A stretch of 51,146 nucleotides of DNA from Streptomyces apricus. Lineage in GTDB: Bacteria > Actinomycetota > Actinomycetes > Streptomycetales > Streptomycetaceae. This document shows, piece by piece, positions 1 to 7,373 of the stretch (the first letter of the stretch is position 1; every line of letters begins with the position of its first letter). The position numbers and the translations under genes are program-made. The notes below the pieces were generated by a model. It ran no database searches. It was not told where the DNA came from and saw nothing but the letters and a program-made list of their open reading frames with translations. Location: positions 52,329-103,474 of the forward strand of contig NZ_VDFC01000050.1 of assembly GCF_008369065.1 (NCBI RefSeq), read 5' to 3'.

Positions 1-1811
1 ACGTACTCCAGCGAGCCGAGCTCGGTGAGGAGCCGTTGCCGGTGGTCGTCGGGCAGCGGTTCGTCCAGGGCCCGGCGCAGGTAGGGCAGGGCGTCGGCGG
101 GGCGGGCGTCATGGACGGCGACGGCGGCGGCGTCCAGCAGGACGCCGGTGGCCCAGGGCTCGCCGACGGCGTCGGTGCGCAGCAGCTGGCCGGCGACGGT
201 CTCGGCGCGTTCGCCGCGCCGGAGCATGACCGCGGCGGCGGTGCGGTGCGCGGCCCGCCGCCGGGCGACGGGCCAGCCGCTGAGCACCGCGTCCCGCAGC
301 AGCGGGTGGGCGTACCGGTGCCGTCCGTCGGCCCCGGCCCGCAGGACCCCGAGCCGCGTCATGGCGGTGAGCCACCCGCCGACCCGCGCGGAGTCCACGT
401 CGGCGACCTCACCGAGCAACTCGGCGAGCCCGTCGGCACCGGTCTCGGTCTCCGGCGGAGCCGCCGGGTCGTCGCCGGCACACCCGCCGGGGCCGGGGGC
501 GGCCGGACGGGGACCGTCCCCGGGGTGGCCCGGAGCACCCGGTCGGCTCCACGGGCGGTCCCACGGGCCCGGCCACTCCGGATCCGGCCGGGCACCGTGG
601 CCGGATCCGGGGTGGCCGTCGTGGGCCTGCCCGTCGTGGGCCTGCCCGTCGCGGGCCTGCCCGTCGTGGACCGGCGCGCCCGGCCGACCCAGCTGGTCCG
701 GCTGACCGGCGTAGTCCGGCTGACCTGCGTGGTCCGGCTGGCCTGCGTGGTCCGCTCGGTCCTGCCAGTGGGGGGCGGGGTCCGTCAGGGGCCCGGCAGG
801 AGTGTCCTCCCGGGGCCCGGCGGGACGGGTCCCGGCGGCAGCGGGCCGCGCGGCGTCCCGTTGTGCGGGCACGCCGTTGTGACGGGGCGCCGGTCCGTCG
901 TCATGGCCGGACGGCGGCACGCCGTTGTGGCGGAGCGCCGGGCCGGCGTGTCCGTTCTCGTTCGGCCGCTCGGACGGCGTCCGGACCGGACGGTGTGCCA
1001 AGTCGTCCTCCAGTGCGGCCAGCGCCCGGGCCACCTCCCGCGTCGAGGGACCCGCGTTGTCCAGCCACCACGTGACCGCCGCCTGGTACGCGCCCGGATA
1101 GAGCGCGGCGCAGGTGTGCGGGACCGTCGCGGGCAGCGTCCCGTGCAGGTCGTCCAGCAGGGCCCGCAGCAGCAGCGGACTGCCCGCGCTCGCCCGTACG
1201 CAGTCCTCCACCCAGGTCCGCGGGACCGCGCCGAAGTCGGCGCGGACCAGCTCCGCGAGGGAACCGGCGCCCAGCGGAGCCAGGGTGAGGGTGCGCACGA
1301 GCGCGGGCGAGAGCGCGTGGGCGAGGCCGGCCGGCGGCGCGTCGACGTCGTACTGGCTGCGCTCGGTCACCAGCAGCAGCAGAGGTAATCGGTCCACCCG
1401 CCGGGCCGCGTCCACGAGCCAGCGCCGCGAGGCCTCGTCCGCGAGGTGGACGTCGTCCACGGTGACCAGGAGCGGCGCCCCGGTCGTGAACGAGCGCAGC
1501 AGCCGCCACAGCCAGGCGCCCCGGCCGCGTTCGTCCGGCACCTCGTGGCTGTGCGTGAACTCCGCGGACGGCGAAAGGAGTTGCCTGACCGTCGAGAAGG
1601 GGACCTCCCGGTCGTCGGGCGAGCAGCGGGCCCGCAGCACCCGCATCCCCGCCGCCTCGGCCTGCCCGGTGGCGGCTTCGAGGAGCGCGGTGCGGCCCGT
1701 ACCCGTGGCACCCCGCAGCAGGACGAGCCGCCCGGTCCCGGCGCGGGCGCGCCGCGCCTCGGCGGCGACCAGCTCCAGGGTTTCCCGGCGCTCAAGCAGT
1801 GGTAGGTACAT
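1..1811 (-). CDS. AAA-type LuxR-family regulator of the CIS locus (3' end beyond window)
   Basis: The frame is open from an ATG at 1811 (GGGAGGCAGGG ribosome site just upstream) to the window edge, about 603 codons without a stop. Near the N-terminus a Walker A-like motif (GATGTGRTALL, about residues 34-44) and a Walker B-like segment (LLVTVDDVHLADEA) mark the ATPase half of a large STAND/LAL LuxR regulator. The C-terminal LuxR helix-turn-helix expected for the family would lie outside the window. Between the ATPase and the helical part sits a long low-complexity linker with repeats of the type DHAGQP and HDGQA (about 590-760). Codon 142 (1386-1388) is TTA, the rare leucine codon read by bldA tRNA in Streptomyces. 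It is divergent from the small LuxR gene and heads the CIS locus, so I infer that it regulates it. Family assignment is firm; the target is inferred. Confidence 0.85.
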   Translation of the reverse strand, partial: MYLPLLERRETLELVAAEARRARAGTGRLVLLRGATGTGRTALLEAATGQAEAAGMRVLRARCSPDDREVPFSTVRQLLSPSAEFTHSHEVPDERGRGAWLWRLLRSFTTGAPLLVTVDDVHLADEASRRWLVDAARRVDRLPLLLLVTERSQYDVDAPPAGLAHALSPALVRTLTLAPLGAGSLAELVRADFGAVPRTWVEDCVRASAGSPLLLRALLDDLHGTLPATVPHTCAALYPGAYQAAVTWWLDNAGPSTREVARALAALEDDLAHRPVRTPSERPNENGHAGPALRHNGVPPSGHDDGPAPRHNGVPAQRDAARPAAAGTRPAGPREDTPAGPLTDPAPHWQDRADHAGQPDHAGQPDYAGQPDQLGRPGAPVHDGQARDGQAHDGQAHDGHPGSGHGARPDPEWPGPWDRPWSRPGAPGHPGDGPRPAAPGPGGCAGDDPAAPPETETGADGLAELLGEVADVDSARVGGWLTAMTRLGVLRAGADGRHRYAHPLLRDAVLSGWPVARRRAAHRTAAAVMLRRGERAETVAGQLLRTDAVGEPWATGVLLDAAAVAVHDARPADALPYLRRALDEPLPDDHRQRLLTELGSLEY

Positions 1812-2062
1812 CCCTGCCTCCCTCGCGGCCGTGGTGCGGCCCACTGTGTGGGACGGTGGAACCGATGCCCCTCGTTGCGTGACCCCTCCCGTGACTTGAC
1901 CCACTGTCATCACTGATACATCCCCCGGACGGCGGCAAACCTCGTGGTGCGTCTCGTGGTCGTCCACGATTGCGCCGACCCCGTACGCCCCAGAAGTGTG
2001 GTGAATGCATGCCTGTCACGGACGCCACAGAGGTGACGGGCTCGTGAACATAGGGGAGTCCG
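1812..2062. promoter_or_regulatory. Divergent promoter region between the two LuxR-type regulators
   Basis: This 251-bp intergenic stretch lies between two genes transcribed away from each other, so it must hold both promoters. A TTGACC box on the plus strand (about 1898) is followed after 15 bp by a TACATC-like box, which is a weak promoter candidate. GGGGAG at 2052-2057 is a good ribosome site for the TTG start at 2063. No longer palindrome is convincing. Confidence 0.5.
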
Positions 2063-2731
2063 TTGCGCAGCTCGTTTGGGACCACGGCTCCGGGCACGGC
2101 AGAGCCCGAGTCCCGAATACCGGTGGCGGTCCACGCCTCGGATCCGATCACCCGTGAAGGAGCGCTCAGCCAACTGCGGCAGCACGCGGTGATCGACCTC
2201 CGCGAGGAGACCGAGACCGGTCCGGACACCGTCGCCCTGCTGATCAGTGAGACGCTGGACGAGGCCGCGCTCTCCCGGCTGCGCAGACTGGTGCGCAGCG
2301 AGGGCGCCCGGGCCGTGCTGGTCGTGAGCGTGATCCGCGAGACCGAGCTCCTGGACGTCATCGAGTGCGGGGTCGGCGCCATCGTGTGGCGCCACGAGGC
2401 CACCGCGCACCGCCTGGTGCAGGCCGTCGTCGCGGCCTCCCGCGGGGACGGCGACCTGCCCGCCGACCTGCTCGGCCGGCTCTTCAGCCAGGTCGGTTCG
2501 CTGCACCGCACGGCGAGCAGCCATCCCGGTGCCCCCGCCTCGGGACTCGCACCGCGTGAGGTGGACGTACTGAGGCTCGTCGCCGAGGGGCTCGACACCG
2601 GGGAGATCGCCAGCAAGCTGTCCTACTCCGAACGGACCGTCAAGAACGTGATGCACGGGCTCACCACCCGGCTGCATCTGCGCAACCGGGCCCATGCCGT
2701 GGCGCACGCGCTCCGCGAAGGCTACATCTGA
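2063..2731 (+). CDS. LuxR/NarL-type regulator with degenerate receiver domain
   Basis: This 222-aa protein has a receiver-like N-terminal domain (about 20-140) and a C-terminal LuxR DNA-binding domain (about 155-222; LAPREVDVLRLVAEGL, then SERTVKNVMHGL). The residue that should be the phosphorylated Asp at the end of beta-3 appears replaced: the segment reads DTVALLISETL where NarL proteins have VVLLDL. It is therefore probably not controlled by a histidine kinase. The TTG start at 2063 is preceded by GGGGAG at the right spacing. It sits between the large AAA-LuxR gene and the cap gene and points into the CIS operon, so I infer a role as a CIS pathway regulator. Confidence 0.85.
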   Translation: MRSSFGTTAPGTAEPESRIPVAVHASDPITREGALSQLRQHAVIDLREETETGPDTVALLISETLDEAALSRLRRLVRSEGARAVLVVSVIRETELLDVIECGVGAIVWRHEATAHRLVQAVVAASRGDGDLPADLLGRLFSQVGSLHRTASSHPGAPASGLAPREVDVLRLVAEGLDTGEIASKLSYSERTVKNVMHGLTTRLHLRNRAHAVAHALREGYI

Positions 2732-2971
2732 TCGAACGGGCAGTCCGAACGGCCCCTCGGGCAGCGGTGTCTGCCCGGCCGTCGTCCCCGGCGTGCCTGC
2801 GGGGACGACGGCTGCGAAGGCACGATCGGTGACGGCAGCGGTTCCGGCGCCGCCGCGGGACAGCAGGCGTCCCGCAGCCGGCACCGGCATCCGGCGGCGG
2901 CGACAGAGCGCGGCACGGCACGGTAGAGCACGTCACAGCAGGGCACGGCACGGCAGGGCGGGAGCACGACG

Positions 2972-3676
2972 GTGATCCACGAGGTGGACGAGGTCCTCAA
3001 GCGGCTGCTCGGAGGCGGTGCGCTGGCCGGCTCCGGCATCGACATCTCCTTCGACGCCCCGACCCGCGACTGGGCGGCCCGGCGCAACGCGCCCTCCGTC
3101 AACGCCTACCTGTACGACATCCGCGAGGACGTCTCCCGGCGTCAGCGCGGCCAGGTCTCCGTGCGCGACGAGCGCGACATCGTGGTGCGCCGCCGTCAGC
3201 CGCCGCGCTGGTTCCGGCTGTCGTACCTGGTCACCGCCTGGACCAAGCAGCCCCAGGACGAACACCGACTGCTCTCCGCGGTCCTGGCGACCCTGCTGCC
3301 CCGCGAGCTGCTGGCCCCGTCCGAACTGTCGGGCTCCCTCGGCGCACTGGGGCTCTCCGTGCCGCTGACGGTGGCCGGGCTGCACACCGAGTCGCGGTCC
3401 CTCGCCGAGATCTGGTCGGCCCTGGGCGGCGAGCTGAAGCCGTCGCTGGACCTCGTGGTCACCGTGCCCTTCCCGGCCTTTCCCGAGTACGACGCCGGTC
3501 CCCCGGTCACCGAGGGCGCGGTCGTGCGCGTACGCGGCACGGACGGCACGCTGGAGGGCTCGGAGGAACGCGCGCACCTGCCCCGGCACCTCAAGTCCTC
3601 GCCCGCCGCCGGCAGGCGCGGGACCACCGCGGGCAAGAGCGCCGGAGACAAGAGCACCGGAGAACGGAAGAAGTGA
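2972..3676 (+). CDS. DUF4255 (Pvc16/Afp16-like) CIS cap/terminator protein
   Basis: This 234-aa protein opens with the DUF4255 pattern: IHEVDEVLKRLL, then VNAYLYDIRED and the aromatic, basic PPRWFRLSYLVTAW, then a DEHRLLSAVL segment. In Photorhabdus and Serratia injection particles this family (Pvc16/Afp16) caps or terminates the tail tube, and that role is taken over here by family knowledge. The last 40 residues are a lysine/serine-rich tail. The GTG start at 2972 is the first plausible start of the domain, and the stop overlaps the GTG of the ATPase gene by 4 bp (GTGA), which implies translational coupling. It is the first structural gene of the CIS operon. Confidence 0.88.
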   Translation: MIHEVDEVLKRLLGGGALAGSGIDISFDAPTRDWAARRNAPSVNAYLYDIREDVSRRQRGQVSVRDERDIVVRRRQPPRWFRLSYLVTAWTKQPQDEHRLLSAVLATLLPRELLAPSELSGSLGALGLSVPLTVAGLHTESRSLAEIWSALGGELKPSLDLVVTVPFPAFPEYDAGPPVTEGAVVRVRGTDGTLEGSEERAHLPRHLKSSPAAGRRGTTAGKSAGDKSTGERKK

Positions 3677-5748
3677 CCACCCACGCCCCCCGTACGTCAG
3701 GCATGACCGACGCGCTCCTCCTGCGGCTGTCCCGACTGCGCGACCGCGTGGCCGAACTGGTCGAGGAGCGCGGCACCGGCGACCCCACGGCCGGCGACCC
3801 GCTGCGCGGCCTCTACCTCTCCGACGAGGCGGTACGGCACCTGCTGGTGCCCAGGACGGCCCCGTACACGTCCGCCTTCGAGGACGACGAGGACCACGAG
3901 GGTGACAGGGACCACGAGGACCACGGCGACCGCGAGGACGGCCAGGACAGCGAGGACAGCGAGGACGGCGGGGAGCGGGACGCCGGCCGCGCGGCCCCGG
4001 CCGACCGGCTGGAGCTGCTCGCGATGCGGCTCGGGCTCCCCGAGCTGGACCTGCGGATCCTGCTCATCGCCCTCGCCCCCGACCTGGACCGCTCCTTCGA
4101 GCCGCTGTACGGGTACCTCAACGACGACGTCAGCCGGCGCAGGGCGAGCACCGGGCTCGCCCTCGACCTGTGCGGGCTGCCCGTGCACCTCGCGTGGGCG
4201 CGGGCCCGGTTCCACCCCTCCGCGCCGCTCACCGCGCTCGGCCTGCTCGACGTCGAGGACCCCGAACGGCCCTTCCTCAGCCGGTCGTTGCGCGTGCCCG
4301 ACCGGCTCGTCGCCCATCTGCTCGGCGACGACACCCTCGACCCCGCGCTCACCGGCCACGTCCATCCGCTCGCGACGGCGCCCGGGTCGCACGACGACAC
4401 GTTCAGCGCCAAGCTCGCCGACCGGCTGGCCGCCGAGCCCCTCGTCGTCTACCTGCGCGAACACCGCGAGGGCGACGGACTCGCCGGTGCCGCCGCCGCC
4501 CTGCGGACCGTCGGCTTCCAGGCCCTGCACTACACGGGCCCCGAGGACCGCGTACCGGAGCTCCTGCGCGAGGCCAGGCTGCGCGGCGCCGCGATCGTCG
4601 CCTCCGCCCTGCCGGAGCAGCCCGGCCCGTTCCTGCGGAAGCTGGCGGACGCGGGCGTGCCCGTGCTGCTCACCGGGTCGCGGCCGTACGACCCCCAGTG
4701 GTGCGAGCGCGACCCGCTGGTCCTGGACGCGCCCCGGCAGCGGGCGGGCGCGGTGGAGGCCTGGTCGGCCGCCCTGCGGCAGGAGCCGGACTTCGACCTC
4801 GCAGCCGTCGTGGCCCCCTACCGGCTCGGCGGCGACCGCATCCTGCGCGCCGCGCACGCCGCCGAGGACCTCGCGGGCTTCGACGGCACCCCGGTGACCG
4901 CCGCGCACCTGCGGCTCGGCGCCCGGCAGCAGTCCGCCTCGGGGCTCGAACAGCATGCCCGCCGGATCAGGCCGGACGTGGGCTGGCAGGACCTCGTGCT
5001 GCCCGACAAGCCCCTGGTGCAGTTGCACGAACTGGCCCTGCGGGCCCGCCACCGCGACCAGGTCCTCGGCGACTGGCGGCTGAGCGCCGGCGGCGGCCGG
5101 GGCCGCGGTGTCCTCGGGCTCTTCGCGGGCGAGTCCGGCACCGGCAAGACCCTGTCGGCGGAGGTCGTCGCCGCCGAACTGGGCCTGGACCTCTACGTGG
5201 TGCAGCTCTCCTCGATCGTCGACAAGTACGTGGGCGAGACCGAGAAGAACCTGGAGCGGATCTTCACCGAGGCCGACCGCACGGACGCGGTCCTGCTCTT
5301 CGACGAGGCGGACGCCGTCTTCGGCAAGCGCTCCGAGGTCAAGGACTCCCACGACAAGTACGCCAACATGGAGAGCGCCTACCTGCTGCAGCGCCTGGAG
5401 TCCTTCGACGGCATCGCGCTGCTCACCACCAACCTGCGCGCCAACATCGACGAGGCGTTCACCCGCCGCCTCGACCTGGTGATCGACTTTCCGTTCCCCG
5501 ACTCCGAACAGCGCCTCGCGCTGTGGCGGCACAGCCTGGCCGCGGTGCCGTGCGCCGACGACATCGACCCGTCGTCGGTCGCCCGCGACTTCGAACTGGC
5601 CGGTGGATCGATCCGCAGCGCCGTCGTCACCGCCGCCTACGCGGCCGTGGGCCGCGGCGCCCCGGTCACGACGGCGGACCTGCGCGAGGGCGCCGAACGG
5701 GAGTACCGCAAGGCAGGCCGCCTGGTCCCGGGAGAGGGCAACTGGTAG
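3673..5748 (+). CDS. CIS-associated AAA+ ATPase (Afp15/Pvc15-like)
   Basis: A 691-aa protein. The C-terminal third is a classical AAA+ module: Walker A GESGTGKT at residues 486-493, Walker B LLFDEAD at about 541-547, then a sensor segment LLTTNLRANIDEAFTRRLD with an arginine pair. The first 450 residues form the alpha-helical N-terminal part typical of injection-system ATPases. In other eCIS this ATPase is needed for particle assembly. An unusual Glu/Asp/His-rich stretch (about residues 70-100, DNA 3883-3975) looks like an in-frame microsatellite expansion. The GTG start overlaps the stop of the cap gene. Assignment is firm from motifs and neighbours. Confidence 0.93.
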   Translation: MTTHAPRTSGMTDALLLRLSRLRDRVAELVEERGTGDPTAGDPLRGLYLSDEAVRHLLVPRTAPYTSAFEDDEDHEGDRDHEDHGDREDGQDSEDSEDGGERDAGRAAPADRLELLAMRLGLPELDLRILLIALAPDLDRSFEPLYGYLNDDVSRRRASTGLALDLCGLPVHLAWARARFHPSAPLTALGLLDVEDPERPFLSRSLRVPDRLVAHLLGDDTLDPALTGHVHPLATAPGSHDDTFSAKLADRLAAEPLVVYLREHREGDGLAGAAAALRTVGFQALHYTGPEDRVPELLREARLRGAAIVASALPEQPGPFLRKLADAGVPVLLTGSRPYDPQWCERDPLVLDAPRQRAGAVEAWSAALRQEPDFDLAAVVAPYRLGGDRILRAAHAAEDLAGFDGTPVTAAHLRLGARQQSASGLEQHARRIRPDVGWQDLVLPDKPLVQLHELALRARHRDQVLGDWRLSAGGGRGRGVLGLFAGESGTGKTLSAEVVAAELGLDLYVVQLSSIVDKYVGETEKNLERIFTEADRTDAVLLFDEADAVFGKRSEVKDSHDKYANMESAYLLQRLESFDGIALLTTNLRANIDEAFTRRLDLVIDFPFPDSEQRLALWRHSLAAVPCADDIDPSSVARDFELAGGSIRSAVVTAAYAAVGRGAPVTTADLREGAEREYRKAGRLVPGEGNW

Positions 5749-5749
5749 C

Positions 5750-5818
5750 AGCCCCGGGGGGCGCCCCTCCAGGGGCGCGGGGAACTGCGCGCCCAGCCCC
5801 CACGGCCCCGCAGCCGAC
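5750..5818 (+). repeat. Streptomyces-type extragenic GC-rich repeat / terminator
   Basis: The segment after the ATPase stop contains the stem GGGGCGCCCCT / AGGGGCGC and the run GGCGCGGGGAACTGCGCG followed by CAGCCCCCA. From memory this resembles a short intergenic element found many times in Streptomyces chromosomes. It separates the convergent ATPase and membrane-protein genes and could terminate transcription from both sides. The copy-number statement is recall, not measured here. Confidence 0.55.
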
Positions 5819-5849
5819 GAACAACCAATCCGACCGCGGCCGACGGCAG

Positions 5850-7283
5850 TCACACCGTGAATTTCACCGCTTCGAGCCACAAGTCGTTGTTCAGCGTCCC
5901 CCCGAAGATGAAGTGCTCCCCCGCCTCCGGGTCGTCGCACCCCATCCCCAGCCACGCCGCGTCGTGGACGTGCACGGTCTGGCACACGGCCCCGCCCCCG
6001 TTGTCGACGTTGATGGTGAAGCCCAGCAGGTCCGGCGCGTCCTTCTTGGTGCTGCCGATGTAGTTGTCGATGCCGTCGGCGACACCCGACCACGGCGCGT
6101 TGTAGTGGCCCTGCCCGTTGGTCGACCCCGGGTCGTGGACGAAGGCGGCGCCCGCCGTGCCCTTCGCGCCGGACACCGCGATGTTGAGGGCCTTGAGCGG
6201 GGTGTTCTCGCCCACCGTGCCGGCCGTCTCGCCGTCGCAGACGGCCTCCGTCCAGCCCTTGCCCTTCACATAGGCGCGGTAGCAGATGTGCCGTCCACCC
6301 GGGTCCTCCGCGGCCAGCTGCTGGACGGCGGTGGCCGCGGTCCGCTCGGGGGCCTTGGTCTCCTTCTCCTCGCCGCCGCCCGCCGAGCCGCCGCCCCCGG
6401 CACCCGCGGCCTGCGTCGGAGCGGGGGCCGGAGGCGTCGTGACGGCGGCGGTGGGAGTGGGCGGTGCGGGGGGCGACGCGCTGGGACTGCTGGGCGGCAG
6501 CGTGCTGATGCCGGCTTCCTGGAGCTTCTCCTTGGCGGCGCTGGTGACCTTGGGCTGGTAGGCGATCCACAGCATCACGAACGTGATCGCCAATGCCACG
6601 AACACACCCAGGAAGGTGGCCAGCCAGCGCGGCAGGAAGCCCCGCTGGACGTACGTCCCCTGCACATCCAGCGGCGCCACTCCGGAGCGCTGCACGGCCA
6701 GCGTGTAGGGCCGGTCCTCCTTCGAACCGAACCAGATGATCTGCCTCGGCTTCAGCGTCGTCTTCACGAACGCCGCGCGGCCCGGCTCGATCTGCACGTT
6801 GGAGGGATGGATGTCGTACGACAACTGATCGCCGTTGTCGCTGCCACCGATCGAGGCGGTCAGCTTCGTGTTGCCGAGATTGTCCACCGCGAGCTTGGGA
6901 CGCCCCCGGAACCGCCCCTTGACCGTCGGCGGCACCAACTCAGCGCGCACCTCGGTGAACGGAGTGATCGTCAGGTTGCCTTCGGGGACGGTGGTCGCTT
7001 CCGGGTGCTCGGTCGGCGTGATCCGCACCGCGTACGGGTTCGGCCCTGCCGTCGCGTCGGGCGTACGCGGCGGCGCGAACGTCAGGTCCACCGAACCCGT
7101 CGTCCCCGGGTACAGCCGCAGGACCTGCGGCTCCACGACCGTCCAGGGCGCCAGATCACCGACCGCCTCGAAGCGGTACTCGTCGACGACGTCACCGGTG
7201 TTGCGCAGACGCAGCCGCACGGTCGTACTGCCACCCGGGTCCACAGTCGCGGAGGCGGGTTCCAGGGAGGTCCAAAGGCTCAC
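5850..7283 (-). CDS. CIS-associated bitopic membrane protein, paralogue A (ChW-like C-terminus)
   Basis: A 477-aa protein. Residues 1-215 form an Ig-like region of the kind seen in COG1470-type proteins, without a signal peptide. A transmembrane helix spans about 217-241, followed by a Pro/Ala/Gly linker (about 260-330). The C-terminal domain (about 333-477) contains three degenerate units with the layout of clostridial hydrophobic-W (ChW) repeats, e.g. GKGWTEAVCDGETAGTVG and a closing LWLEAVKFTV. By topology the N-domain should be cytoplasmic and the C-domain outside. The first 245 residues are nearly identical to those of the next gene upstream. Proteins of this type sit at the same place in other Streptomyces CIS loci, often under the unhelpful name 'hydrolytic protein'. 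I infer a role in anchoring or positioning the particle at the membrane. Confidence 0.8.
   Translation of the reverse strand: MSLWTSLEPASATVDPGGSTTVRLRLRNTGDVVDEYRFEAVGDLAPWTVVEPQVLRLYPGTTGSVDLTFAPPRTPDATAGPNPYAVRITPTEHPEATTVPEGNLTITPFTEVRAELVPPTVKGRFRGRPKLAVDNLGNTKLTASIGGSDNGDQLSYDIHPSNVQIEPGRAAFVKTTLKPRQIIWFGSKEDRPYTLAVQRSGVAPLDVQGTYVQRGFLPRWLATFLGVFVALAITFVMLWIAYQPKVTSAAKEKLQEAGISTLPPSSPSASPPAPPTPTAAVTTPPAPAPTQAAGAGGGGSAGGGEEKETKAPERTAATAVQQLAAEDPGGRHICYRAYVKGKGWTEAVCDGETAGTVGENTPLKALNIAVSGAKGTAGAAFVHDPGSTNGQGHYNAPWSGVADGIDNYIGSTKKDAPDLLGFTINVDNGGGAVCQTVHVHDAAWLGMGCDDPEAGEHFIFGGTLNNDLWLEAVKFTV
6511..7283 (-). repeat. Direct repeat copy 1: duplicated N-domain/TM coding region
   Basis: This segment codes for the N-terminal domain and transmembrane helix of paralogue A and matches 8038-8810 almost base for base, with scattered mostly silent differences. 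Identity collapses just after the helix, where the two proteins have unrelated C-terminal domains. The offset of the copies is 1527 bp. Confidence 0.9.
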
Positions 7284-7373
7284 TCCCCGGACGCTAAACC
7301 TTCCGGTGGTGCCGGGGCAGGAAGCCCCGGGGCACAGCGCCTGCCCGAAGAGGCGGCACGGGTGCCCGGGGCC

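Noticed and set aside
3697..6570. A 957-codon minus-strand open frame
   Set aside because: Antisense shadow of the ATPase gene; composition is Arg/Gly/His-rich and it ignores the strong plus-strand AAA+ motifs.
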